A stretch of 64,000 nt of DNA from Desulfobacteraceae bacterium 4572_130 (GTDB lineage Bacteria > Desulfobacterota > Desulfobacteria > Desulfobacterales > Desulfobacteraceae). Position numbers and translations under genes: made by a program. Position 1 is the stretch's first letter; the number at the start of each line of letters is the position of its first letter. The stretch covers positions 1 through 64,000 of the forward strand of contig NBLN01000004.1 of assembly GCA_002084425.1 (NCBI GenBank), read 5' to 3'. Below are positions 46,849 to 55,577 of this stretch, piece by piece. The notes below the pieces were generated by a model. It saw nothing but the letters and a program-made list of their open reading frames with translations, did not search any database and was not told the DNA's origin.

Positions 46849-47487
46849 TTAATTATTTTTAAGCTCAAATTTTATTGGAAATATAACATTCATTCCAATA
46901 TTTTTATTGTTCACCATGCCCGGAAAAAAAATCCATTTTTTAACCTGTTTTATAGCGGCATTATCAAGAATTAAATACCCGCTGCTTTTAAAAATTGTTA
47001 TAGTTTCAGGCATTCCATTTTTATTTACAAAAACTTTAAGAAAAACTGTACCTTGATATCCTCTTTTTTTTGCAAAAACAGGATACTTAGGCGGAGCATT
47101 TTCCTTATATTTTGGTATGGCTTTTATTATTTTAGGTTTTATTTTTTTTATGGGTTTTAAAACAGGTGCTATATCAGATGTTAAAGCAGGTTCTATTATA
47201 GGCTCTTGCTTTATTTCATTTATAGGCTTGGATTTAACGCTTGAGTCCAATTTAGGCTCTATTTTTTTGATTTTAAATTTTTTCTTTGGTTTGATTTTTT
47301 GTTTTACTCTAGGTTTTTTTTGATTTTTTTTAGGCGGGATAATTCTAGTTATATATGAAAGTTCTATTTCAATTTTTTTATTTTCTTTTATTTCAGTATT
47401 TTTTTGTGGAATCAATGGAATATCAGCATATAAAAGCAGGCAATGCATAAAAAAAGAAAATATAAAAGCAAATATCAAAGATCTCAA
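46849..47487 (-). CDS. tonB: TonB-family energy transducer
   Basis: TonB transmits proton-motive force from ExbB/ExbD to outer-membrane receptors. The 212-residue protein has one N-terminal membrane segment (about 4-22), a Pro/Lys-rich linker (about 50-125) and a TonB C-terminal domain (about 128-212: PPKYPVFAKKRGYQGTVFLKV, GYLILDNAAIKQVKKWIFFP). Its start overlaps the exbD stop by 4 bp. It is the second set of this kind in the window besides tolQRA. Confidence 0.88.
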   Translation of the reverse strand: MRSLIFAFIFSFFMHCLLLYADIPLIPQKNTEIKENKKIEIELSYITRIIPPKKNQKKPRVKQKIKPKKKFKIKKIEPKLDSSVKSKPINEIKQEPIIEPALTSDIAPVLKPIKKIKPKIIKAIPKYKENAPPKYPVFAKKRGYQGTVFLKVFVNKNGMPETITIFKSSGYLILDNAAIKQVKKWIFFPGMVNNKNIGMNVIFPIKFELKNN

Positions 47488-47909
47488 TCTAAACCTGCCT
47501 CAGCTTGAAAAGATATTTTTGTTATTCCTGCTTGTCTAATTTTTTCCATAACCATAAACAATTTTTCATACGATACTTTTTTATCTCCAAATAAAAGAGT
47601 ATTTGAAAAAGGATATTCTTTTTTTAATTTCTTAAGTTTTTCTGTGAGATTCTCAGTACTTACCAAATTTTTATTTATATAAATATTTTCCAGTTTATCA
47701 ATTGTAATACTAATTTTTTCATATTTACTAGTTTTAACTTTTAATGATTCTGAATCGGGCAGATTAACAGGCAGACTATTGTGTACAGCCATAGAAAGCA
47801 TGGCATAAATAAAAAAAATAAGAAGAAGAAAAATCACATCAATTAATGCCAGCATTTCTATGCGGGGACCAGGTGATTTATAATTATTTAGTTTCATTTT
47901 CTTTTCCAT
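47484..47909 (-). CDS. exbD: ExbD biopolymer transport protein
   Basis: ExbD is the single-pass partner of ExbB. The 141-residue frame has IEMLALIDVIFLLLIFFIYA (about 17-36) with the channel Asp, and a periplasmic domain ending in GITKISFQAE. Two starts are possible: ATG 47909, directly abutting the F1 repeat, and ATG 47897 (MKLNNYKSPG), which has GGAAAAG before it and matches the family length better. An F1 element fills the space before it. Confidence 0.88.
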   Translation of the reverse strand: MEKKMKLNNYKSPGPRIEMLALIDVIFLLLIFFIYAMLSMAVHNSLPVNLPDSESLKVKTSKYEKISITIDKLENIYINKNLVSTENLTEKLKKLKKEYPFSNTLLFGDKKVSYEKLFMVMEKIRQAGITKISFQAEAGLD

Positions 47910-47910
47910 T

Positions 47911-48090
47911 AACTGCCATAAGGCAGATTTATTTTTTACTTCCTAGTTTATCTCACAACAAAATATGAAAAAATATTAACTAAGGTATAAGTTCTTTCAT
48001 ATTAACTGCCATAAGGCAGATTTATTTTTTACTTCCTGGTTTGTCTCACAATAAAACATAAAAAAAATATTAACTAGATATAAGTTCTTT
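47911..48090 (+). repeat. F1 dispersed two-hairpin element, tandem copies 7 and 8
   Basis: Two head-to-tail F1 copies (47911-48002 and 48003-48090) fill the exbB-exbD gap, both with intact CTGCC-ATAA-GGCAG stems. The second runs past the exbB stop, so the last codons of exbB (ELISS, then stop) are F1 sequence. The first ends next to the exbD start. Confidence 0.85.
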
Positions 48091-48708
48091 TTCTTTTAGA
48101 TAAATCCTAGCAAAAACAACTTCAAGACTAGTTGTATATTTTTCCATATTCATAATTGCGTTTTCAATTTTTGTATTAAAATAATTGTATGGAAAAAGAG
48201 TAAAAATGGCAATTGCAAGACCTGTAGCAGTTGTAATAAGAGCCTGAGCAATACCTGCTGTAACACTTGCAGGCTCCTGTATGCCCTGGGTTCCAAGTAT
48301 TTCAAAAGACATTATTATTCCTAGAACTGTTCCAAGTATGCCCAAAAGAGGAGCTGCTGTAATTATTGTATCAAGAATTCCCATATATTTTTTCATTTTT
48401 TTTATTTCATCATGAGCTGCTGCTTCCATTGCTTTTTCCATGGAATATTCCCTATGAAGAATTCCTGAAACAAGAATACGAAGAATATAATTTTTTGTTC
48501 CTTGTGTTTTGTTTTTAATTTTGTCCCATTTACTGTCTCTTGCAAGATCAAGCACTTCAAATATAATGTCCTGATGGGAATTGATTTTTATAAATATCCA
48601 AAATAAAAATCTTTCTATAATTATTGCAAGGGAAATTAATGAACATATAATTAAGGGCAACATTGCAAGCCCCCCATTTTTAACAATTTCTATCATGTTT
48701 TTCTCCAA
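48070..48708 (-). CDS. exbB: ExbB/MotA/TolQ-family proton channel
   Basis: ExbB forms the proton channel that powers TonB. The 212-residue protein has membrane segments near 13-35, 112-135 (ITAAPLLGILGTVLGIIMSF) and 152-175, the family pattern. The last five residues and stop come from an F1 repeat, so the original C-terminus may have been altered. It is the first gene of exbB-exbD-tonB. Confidence 0.9.
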   Translation of the reverse strand: MEKNMIEIVKNGGLAMLPLIICSLISLAIIIERFLFWIFIKINSHQDIIFEVLDLARDSKWDKIKNKTQGTKNYILRILVSGILHREYSMEKAMEAAAHDEIKKMKKYMGILDTIITAAPLLGILGTVLGIIMSFEILGTQGIQEPASVTAGIAQALITTATGLAIAIFTLFPYNYFNTKIENAIMNMEKYTTSLEVVFARIYLKEKELISS

Positions 48709-48914
48709 CTGATTTTTATCTTAAAACAAGATTAATTCTTTTAAATAGTATTAATTTTAAGTATAGATAATAATCTTATGAACAAACAAAATCAAATCAT
48801 AAAATGATAAAATAAAACCTAATAAAAATACTAAAAACCATAAAAAAATATAAAGACTTTTTTCTTAAATTTTATATTTTTTATAGTTTAAAGAATAAAA
48901 AGGATAAAATTACT

Positions 48915-49994
48915 ATGGCTGATTTTAAAGCAGGGAGCCTTCCTCTTTTAATAGGAAGCTTTCCTATAAATGATCACAAAAAAGCAATAAAGTTGGTTTT
49001 TGAATATACGCCTGAAATTCCTCTTTGGGTACAACTTCCCTTTTATAAAGAAGAAGGAATGCTAGATCAGTTTTCTAAAGGAATGCCAGGTCTTACAAAA
49101 TCAATAGATGGAAAAATTTTCATTGATACTTCAAAAAAAAATTTTAATGAACAATGTTTAAATTTTTACAATGATTATCTTGGTGTTATTGAAAAAACAA
49201 TGGAAATTAAAACTTCAAGATTTAAACTTACTGGTAAAAGAGCCACAGGATTTAATCAATTTTTAACTTATATTGATGATCAAATTAATAATCAAACAAG
49301 GACTTTTACAGCCCTTAAAGGACAAGTTACTGGTCCTGTTACCTTTGCTGTTGGAATAACTGATCAAAATAATAAAGCTATTTTTTATAATGATGAGTTA
49401 CGGGATATAGCAGTAAAACATATTGCTATGCATGGAAAATATCAGGCAAAAAAATTCATAGAAAAAGGTATAAAGCCTATTATATTTTTTGATGAACCTG
49501 TTCTAGCAGGATTTGGAACATCTGCTTTTATTACAATTACAAAACAAGATGTTACAAACGCATTAAATGAAGTAATAAAGGCTGTGCATAAACAAAATGG
49601 GCTTGTTGGAGTTCATGTATGTGCTAATACAGAATGGTCTATTCTGTTTGATTTAAATATTGATATTATCAGCTTTGATTCCTACTCATATTTTAACAAA
49701 TTTATATTATATCCTGAAATGATTAAAAAATATATAAATCGCGGCGGTATTCTTGCATGGGGAATTGTGCCAACTTTGAATGTTAATGATATTGCAAAGG
49801 AAACAACAAATAGTTTAACTAAAAAATTAAAATTTCAAATAAAAGAAATTGAAAAACTTGGTATTTCAAAAAAAACAATTATAGAGCAATCTTTTATTAC
49901 TCCAAGCTGTGGAACAGGTTCAATAGATATTAATTCTGCAATAAAAGTACTTGAGCTTACAAGGGATGTGTCAAAAGAAATACAATCATGGTGA
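48915..49994 (+). CDS. UROD/MetE-like TIM-barrel protein
   Basis: The 359-residue protein belongs to the superfamily of uroporphyrinogen decarboxylase and cobalamin-independent methionine synthase-like enzymes. Relevant blocks are IIFFDEPVLAGFG (about 188-200) and GVHVCANTEW (about 235-244). The latter has a His-x-Cys pair that fits a zinc-bound thiol-activating site. No corrinoid protein or methyltransferase partner lies next to it. A methyl-transfer role is plausible but unproven. GGAT-type ribosome site; single gene. Confidence 0.7.
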   Translation: MADFKAGSLPLLIGSFPINDHKKAIKLVFEYTPEIPLWVQLPFYKEEGMLDQFSKGMPGLTKSIDGKIFIDTSKKNFNEQCLNFYNDYLGVIEKTMEIKTSRFKLTGKRATGFNQFLTYIDDQINNQTRTFTALKGQVTGPVTFAVGITDQNNKAIFYNDELRDIAVKHIAMHGKYQAKKFIEKGIKPIIFFDEPVLAGFGTSAFITITKQDVTNALNEVIKAVHKQNGLVGVHVCANTEWSILFDLNIDIISFDSYSYFNKFILYPEMIKKYINRGGILAWGIVPTLNVNDIAKETTNSLTKKLKFQIKEIEKLGISKKTIIEQSFITPSCGTGSIDINSAIKVLELTRDVSKEIQSW

Positions 49995-50028
49995 TTAAGG
50001 TTCAAGGGGCAAGTCTTAAAAGGAGATA

Positions 50029-50691
50029 TTATTGATTTTCCTTTAAAGCTTCTTTTGAGAAATTTTTAGAATGTTTTCCAAGCTCTTTTAAATATATTGG
50101 ATAACTTTTTATTAATTTAGTGCGTATTCTATTCCAAGGAAGATCTGCAAAGCTTCCATATTCCTTTATATACTCCATATGCTTATTTCCCAGTTTATCT
50201 AAGGCATGAAATATAGAATCTTTTGTTCCATCAAATTCCAAAGGTTTTACATTAAAATTATTACAAAGTTCTATATTAAATGCAGGGGTTGCTTTTATCC
50301 ATTTATTATTTAAAAATAATTCAGTATATCCGTGGTAAAAAAAAATATCTGTTCCCATTAATCTCATTAATTGTTTTGTGGTTAAATGATTTTTAACATC
50401 AGCAAATCCAAGTCTTGAAGGAATTTTCTGGCTTCTTGCCAGAGCTGCCAAAAGCACTGCCTTTGCCACACAATATCCATATCCTTTATTTAAAACAAAG
50501 CTTGCCCTCATAGATTCTTTTTCAGGCTCTATGCTATATGGATTATATCTGATTTTATCTCTAACTGCATAATACAATTGAACAGCCTTTTTAATTTTTG
50601 AATCGCGAGTTTTACAATTTTTTCTGGCAAACTCAATAATTTTTGGATGATTACTTTCAATATAATATGTGGATAAAAGATATTTTTTCAT
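50029..50691 (-). CDS. Transglutaminase-like cysteine protein
   Basis: The 220-residue protein has the transglutaminase-core signature: GYGYCVAKAVLLAALARSQKIPSR (Cys at about 74), then FFYHGYTELFLNNKWIKATPAFN (His at about 120). The third residue, usually Asp in a D-P-T context, is Thr here (KATPAFN), as in some bacterial relatives. Such proteins act as proteases, peptidases or amidases. No signal peptide, so it is probably cytoplasmic. Convergent with the gene before it. Confidence 0.75.
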   Translation of the reverse strand: MKKYLLSTYYIESNHPKIIEFARKNCKTRDSKIKKAVQLYYAVRDKIRYNPYSIEPEKESMRASFVLNKGYGYCVAKAVLLAALARSQKIPSRLGFADVKNHLTTKQLMRLMGTDIFFYHGYTELFLNNKWIKATPAFNIELCNNFNVKPLEFDGTKDSIFHALDKLGNKHMEYIKEYGSFADLPWNRIRTKLIKSYPIYLKELGKHSKNFSKEALKENQ

Positions 50692-50878
50692 AATGTCCTT
50701 GTTTAAAGTTTGTTGAAATCCTAGAAAATGTTCTAGAAAAGATAAAGAGTTTTTACTCTAAAATAAAAAGCCCTGCCCTTTGGACAAGGATTTTTACTTT
50801 TATTATTGTCCTTGACAGGTATTTATCATATTATCATTACTATGTTAATAAAGCCAATATATGATGAGGAGTAAATAA

Positions 50879-51997
50879 ATGACTAGTAAAGTATATTTTA
50901 TAGATTTTAGAGCAAATCCTAAGGAAAACACTCTTGATAAGCTTGTAAGGCTTATAAAAACTGGTGGGATAAATAATATATTAACAAAAAAAGATATAGC
51001 TGGAATAAAACTGCATTTTGGTGAAAAAGGCAATACTGCATTTATTCGTCCTCCCTATATTAGAAAAATAATAAAATCTATTAAAAAAACTGGAGCAACA
51101 CCTTTTTTAACAGATACAAATACACTTTATGCAGGAACAAGAAGCAATACTCCAGAACATATAAAAACTGCCGTAGAAAATGGATTTTCATATTCCAGTA
51201 TGGATAATACACCAATTGTTATTGCAGACGGGTTAAGAGGACAAAATGAAATTAAAGTTAATATAAATCAAAAAAACTGCAAAAATGTGTATATTGGTTC
51301 AGAAATAATTGCCTGTGATGCTCTTATATCAATAGCTCATTTTAAGGGACATGAACTTAGTGGATTTGGTGGAACTTTAAAAAATCTTGGAATGGGATGT
51401 GCCTCCAGAAAAGGAAAGCTTGACCAGCATTCCACAGTAAGCCCCAAAATAAAAACAAAAAACTGTGAAGCTTGCTTAGATTGTGCAAAACACTGCCCTG
51501 GTGACGCTATAATTCTTAAAGATAAAAAAGCTTTTATATTATCTGAAAAATGTATTGGATGTGGAGAATGTATTATTAGATGTCCTGTTAATGCTGTTAA
51601 CATAAGATGGAATCAGGCAATACCTGTTTTTCTTGAAAAAATGATGGAATATACCTTAGGAGTACTTAAAAATAAAAAAGAAAAAGCTTTTTTTATTAAT
51701 TTTATTACAGATATTTCTCCTGCCTGTGATTGTCTTTCCTATAATGATTCTCCCATTATAAGAGATATAGGAATCCTTGCATCAATGGACCCTGTTGCTA
51801 TTGATCAGGCTTCAGCAGACCTTGTTAATGCTGAAAAAGCTTTGCCTGAAACCTGCCTTAAAACAAATACAGATGCTGGAGAAGATAAATTTAAGGGACT
51901 TTATCCCTATGTGGATTGGGAAATACAGCTTGAATATGCTCAAAAAATAGGTCTGGGAAATCGAAAATATGATCTTGAAACTATTGAAGCATTGTAA
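50879..51997 (+). CDS. DUF362 protein with 2x[4Fe-4S] ferredoxin domain
   Basis: The 372-residue protein has a DUF362 domain and an inserted ferredoxin pair: CEACLDCAKHCPGD (about 196-209) and CIGCGECIIRCPVN (about 225-238). DUF362 proteins are common in anaerobes and are thought to be electron-transfer or Fe-S-dependent enzymes; no reaction is firm. The ribosome site GAGGAG is good. The next gene starts 44 bp later on the same strand. Confidence 0.85.
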   Translation: MTSKVYFIDFRANPKENTLDKLVRLIKTGGINNILTKKDIAGIKLHFGEKGNTAFIRPPYIRKIIKSIKKTGATPFLTDTNTLYAGTRSNTPEHIKTAVENGFSYSSMDNTPIVIADGLRGQNEIKVNINQKNCKNVYIGSEIIACDALISIAHFKGHELSGFGGTLKNLGMGCASRKGKLDQHSTVSPKIKTKNCEACLDCAKHCPGDAIILKDKKAFILSEKCIGCGECIIRCPVNAVNIRWNQAIPVFLEKMMEYTLGVLKNKKEKAFFINFITDISPACDCLSYNDSPIIRDIGILASMDPVAIDQASADLVNAEKALPETCLKTNTDAGEDKFKGLYPYVDWEIQLEYAQKIGLGNRKYDLETIEAL

Positions 51998-52041
51998 AAA
52001 CACTTTATATATTTTATCAAAATTCTTTAAAAGGATAAAAT

Positions 52042-52818
52042 ATGCCGAGAAAAATTATTGATATTTCTATTTGTATAGAAAATGATGTTATTTCTGATCC
52101 TAAAGGATTTGGTCCTAAAATAACTTATTTAAATCATCAAGAGACTTTTGGGCAAATGCAGCCATTTTTTCCCGGCTTAAAAAAAGAAGATTTACCAGAT
52201 AGTGAAGCATGGGCAATTGAAAAGCTAGAATTAATTACGCATAATGGTACACATCTGGATGCACCTTATCATTTTCATTCAACAATGAATAAAGGAGAAA
52301 AGGCTATTACCATTGATGAAGTTCCTCTGGAATGGTGCTTTCAAAATGCAGTCAAACTAGACTATCGTCATTTTAAAGATGGCTATGTTGTAACAGTAAA
52401 AGATGTAAAAAAAGAGTTGCGTCGAATTAATCATAAATTACTTCCCCTTGATATTGTACTTATTAATACACGGGCAGGCATCCGTTATGGATTTGATGAT
52501 TATATTTCCGCAGGTTGTGGTATGGGATATGAGGCAACAATGTATTTACTGGAAAAAGGAGTCAGACTAACTGGCACAGATGCCTGGAGTTGGGATGCAC
52601 CCTTTTTTTATACAGCAGAAAAATACCAGAAAACAAAAGATCCATCTTTAATATGGGAAGGGCATAAAGCAGGAAAAAATATTGGTTATTGTCATTTGGA
52701 AAAACTACATAATCTTGAAATATTGCCATCAAGTGGTTTTATGGTTGCCTGTTTTCCAGTAAAAATAAAAAAGGCATCTGCTGCCTGGACTAGAGCTGTT
52801 GCTATTATTAATGAATAA
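52042..52818 (+). CDS. Cyclase-family metal hydrolase (kynurenine formamidase-like)
   Basis: The 258-residue protein carries the family metal site HNGTHLDAPYHF (about 69-80), as in bacterial kynurenine formamidases and polyketide-type cyclases, plus TDAWSWDAPF (about 180-189). These are Zn or Mn amidohydrolases. The physiological substrate is unknown, and no tryptophan-catabolism genes are near. The 3' end overlaps the convergent mqnD gene by 11 bp. Confidence 0.82.
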   Translation: MPRKIIDISICIENDVISDPKGFGPKITYLNHQETFGQMQPFFPGLKKEDLPDSEAWAIEKLELITHNGTHLDAPYHFHSTMNKGEKAITIDEVPLEWCFQNAVKLDYRHFKDGYVVTVKDVKKELRRINHKLLPLDIVLINTRAGIRYGFDDYISAGCGMGYEATMYLLEKGVRLTGTDAWSWDAPFFYTAEKYQKTKDPSLIWEGHKAGKNIGYCHLEKLHNLEILPSSGFMVACFPVKIKKASAAWTRAVAIINE

Positions 52819-53686
52819 AAAGAGATTTATTTATTTTTGGAATTAATCCTGCGTTTTCAGCTTTTTCAAAAAAAAGTTTTATGGCTTTTTTACCTTGATT
52901 ACCAATATTTTTTGAAAAATCATTAACATAAAGATTAATATGTTGTTTTATTACATCATTATTAAGCTCCTTGGCATGTTTCTTAATATAATCAACTCCA
53001 GCATCTGGATTTTTAAAAGCATAATCAATGCTTTGAGAAATTAAAGATTCTATTTTTAATGCAATTAAAGGATCAATTTCTCTTTTTACTGCAATACAGC
53101 CAAGGGGTATTGGAAGAGTTGTTTTGTCCTCCCACCATTTCCCAAGATCAACTAGACACTTAAGTCCTATTTTATCAAAAACAAATCTTGCTTCATGAAT
53201 TATTACGCCAAAATCTGCATCTTCTTTAATCACACAAGGCATTACATTTTCAAAAGGCATTGGAATAAATTCAGGATTTACATCAGGATAAAGATTTTTA
53301 AGATAAAGCCTTAAAAGAAAATATGCTGTTGTTCCTAGACCTGGTACAGCAATCTTGGGTACAGCAATTCTGGGATTTGTTTTTTTTATTTTTTCTTTTA
53401 AAGATTTAAATATTATAAGGGGACCACATCCTCTTCCCAAAGCTGCTCCTGTTTTTAAAATAGCATATTTTTGTCTAAGATGTCCCAAGGCTCCAAAGGA
53501 AAGTTTTGTAATATCAAAACATTTTTTTTCAGCATTTTTATTAAGGGTTTCAACATCTGCTAAGGTTATTTTAAAATCAAATTCTTTTGTATCTATAAGT
53601 TTATGAGCTATAGCATGGAAAATATATGTGTCATTGGGACAAGGAGAATAAGCTAAAGATAAAGATATTTTTTTGTTTGCACTCAT
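52808..53686 (-). CDS. mqnD: MqnD, 1,4-dihydroxy-6-naphthoate synthase (futalosine pathway)
   Basis: MqnD performs a late step of menaquinone synthesis by the futalosine route. The 292-residue protein starts with the signature LAYSPCPNDTYIFHA (about 11-25) and has the conserved DVETLN and DITKLSFGALGH blocks, typical of the periplasmic-binding-like MqnA/MqnD fold. The other mqn genes are not in this window. Menaquinone is the likely electron partner of the Qmo complex encoded 1.5 kb away. A small internal duplication gives IAVPKIAVPG. Confidence 0.9.
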   Translation of the reverse strand: MSANKKISLSLAYSPCPNDTYIFHAIAHKLIDTKEFDFKITLADVETLNKNAEKKCFDITKLSFGALGHLRQKYAILKTGAALGRGCGPLIIFKSLKEKIKKTNPRIAVPKIAVPGLGTTAYFLLRLYLKNLYPDVNPEFIPMPFENVMPCVIKEDADFGVIIHEARFVFDKIGLKCLVDLGKWWEDKTTLPIPLGCIAVKREIDPLIALKIESLISQSIDYAFKNPDAGVDYIKKHAKELNNDVIKQHINLYVNDFSKNIGNQGKKAIKLFFEKAENAGLIPKINKSLFIH

Positions 53687-53813
53687 TGTGTTTTCATTTT
53701 TTTTAATTATATTAGTTTGTTAGGCACTTTGACAAGCTGTTACGTAATGACCACCGTTTCCTGAGCTTATCCAAGAATGTAAAAACAAATAATTTAAGTA
53801 AAAAGGTAATTTT

Positions 53814-54086
53814 ATGGATATTACAATAAACATTCCAATAACCCATAGAGCCTATACAAATGGAGAAAAAACAGTAAGATTAAGCGGCAAAACAGTAAAT
53901 GAAGTTCTTGAAAAACTTGTTCAAATTTATCCTGACATAAATAATAAGCTTTTTAATAATAAAAACGAACTTCACAAAACCATTGAAATATATGTAAATA
54001 TGAAAAGTGCCTATCCCAATGAACTAGAAAAAGAAATAAAAAATGGAGATGAAATACAGATTTTAACAGTTCTTGCCGGAGGATAA
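53814..54086 (+). CDS. MoaD/ThiS-family sulfur-carrier protein
   Basis: The 90-residue protein has the beta-grasp fold pattern (VNEVLEKLVQIYP, GDEIQILTVLAGG) and ends in the double Gly that is adenylated and then thiocarboxylated. It could serve molybdopterin or thiazole synthesis, or another sulfur transfer; the sequence does not decide. No moaE, moeB or thi gene is next to it. AAAAGG precedes the ATG. Confidence 0.82.
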   Translation: MDITINIPITHRAYTNGEKTVRLSGKTVNEVLEKLVQIYPDINNKLFNNKNELHKTIEIYVNMKSAYPNELEKEIKNGDEIQILTVLAGG

Positions 54087-54152
54087 ATTCATTAGTATTT
54101 GGAAAAACAAAATACTTATAAAGACTAAAAAAAGTATAGTTTTTCATACAAA

Positions 54153-54192
54153 AAAAAGGGATTACAAAAAATTGCAACCCCTTTTTAAAATT
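54153..54192. terminator. Bidirectional intrinsic terminator
   Basis: AAAAAGGG-type stem with one mismatch and G-U pairs (AAAAAAAGGGATTAC / GCAACCCCTTTTTAAA), lying between the convergent MoaD-like gene and qmoC. Confidence 0.7.
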
Positions 54193-54227
54193 CATCTCAA
54201 AATTTAATGTTTAAGATTATAACGGCA

Positions 54228-55403
54228 TTATTTTCTATTGCCATACTCAGCATAGGCCATTGCAGCAATTCTATAAACAATATGTGCCATTTTTGAAAAT
54301 GGTAAAAAAGCAAATAGATTAAAAACTGCAATAAGATGCAGATAATATAAAAAGTATGAAAAAGTAGCAGCCCCTGCAAGTCTTGTCATTTCTGCAAGAA
54401 GACCTGTAACTCCCAGAGAAAGTACTATACAAAGAATATACCAATCCTTATATAAAGTAACTTGATCTTCCTTTGCCATACGATTTTTTATCATAAGACA
54501 ACTTCCAATAACCAGAGCAACGCCACTAATGTTAGCAATCCATTTTACAGGATTAAACTGTGAGTAGGGACCTGGAATATGAAATATATATAAAACAACA
54601 AAGAAAATTCCTGTTACAATGGCAAGACCAATAAATGAATAAAGAATCATCATATGGGCAGTTGACCTATCTTTATTTGCCTCACATTCATTAAACTTGT
54701 CATGCTTTAAAATAACTGGAATTATACGCACAAAAGCACTTGCAAGTCCGCCCCAGTTTAAATCTTTTCTATTAGTTTTGTTTTCAGCAACTGCATTTTC
54801 ATGGATATCAACTACAAAGCGTTTAAGGCCTATGGCAAATGCTATAGTAACAAAAATTGAAAGTGGGATAAATGTAAGATCAACAAACCATGTTGAAAAA
54901 AAGTCAGAATGAGCAATTGCACCATGGGTATCATGGGACCATGCTATACCGATTTTATTAAATAGTCTAGTCATTGTTTCACCAGCTGCCATGGTAATAT
55001 ATGCAAATATTGCAAACCATATTGCTGGAATCCCAAGAAGAAAAGGAAGTTTTGATGGATCATTCACAGCTCTGGCAAGGGATTTTGGTTGTGCATATTC
55101 AACTATTGCTGTGGATCTTATTGCAGAAAGAACATCTCCAGGTCGTGCACCTCTTGGGCAGAGTTCAGAACAGTCTCCACATTCATGGCAAAGCCAGATA
55201 TCTCCACTAGAGATGAGTTTATCTTTAAGTCCCCAGGACGCTGCAATCATCTCTTTCCTTGGGAAAGGACTATTATCAGGTGCAATGGGACAAGCAACTG
55301 AACATGTTGCACACTGAAAACATTTTTTAAGTGTGTCTCCTCCAAGGTTCACAATCTCATCAATAAAACCAAGATCAGGTTGTGCAAGATATTTTTCAGC
55401 CAT
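54228..55403 (-). CDS. qmoC: QmoC, membrane subunit of the Qmo complex
   Basis: QmoC is the membrane subunit of the quinone-interacting oxidoreductase that donates electrons to APS reductase. The 391-residue protein has two N-terminal 4Fe-4S motifs (CFQCATCSVACPI, about 38-50; CHECGDCSELCPRG, about 82-95) and then a multi-pass cytochrome-b-like region from about 125, with segments near 130-150, 170-200, 245-275 and 320-345. It is the last gene of the qmo unit, with a 174-bp gap after qmoB. Confidence 0.95.
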   Translation of the reverse strand: MAEKYLAQPDLGFIDEIVNLGGDTLKKCFQCATCSVACPIAPDNSPFPRKEMIAASWGLKDKLISSGDIWLCHECGDCSELCPRGARPGDVLSAIRSTAIVEYAQPKSLARAVNDPSKLPFLLGIPAIWFAIFAYITMAAGETMTRLFNKIGIAWSHDTHGAIAHSDFFSTWFVDLTFIPLSIFVTIAFAIGLKRFVVDIHENAVAENKTNRKDLNWGGLASAFVRIIPVILKHDKFNECEANKDRSTAHMMILYSFIGLAIVTGIFFVVLYIFHIPGPYSQFNPVKWIANISGVALVIGSCLMIKNRMAKEDQVTLYKDWYILCIVLSLGVTGLLAEMTRLAGAATFSYFLYYLHLIAVFNLFAFLPFSKMAHIVYRIAAMAYAEYGNRK

Positions 55404-55577
55404 GTGATACCTCCAAATTCTAGAAAATTTTTATCCTAGAAATTTCTATATTAGAGTTTATCAAAGAATAAGTATTTAAATATTCATGTTTAAATTAGAT
55501 TTAAAAACTGTACTATTAAAAACAAATTATTTTTAAAAAAAATGTAATACTTATTCTTTGACTCACTCTTATTTATA

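Noticed and set aside
50745-50800. Possible terminator between the transglutaminase-like gene and the DUF362 gene
   Set aside because: AGAG-TTTTTA-CTCT is too short, and the GCCCTGCCC segment nearby does not form a matching stem.
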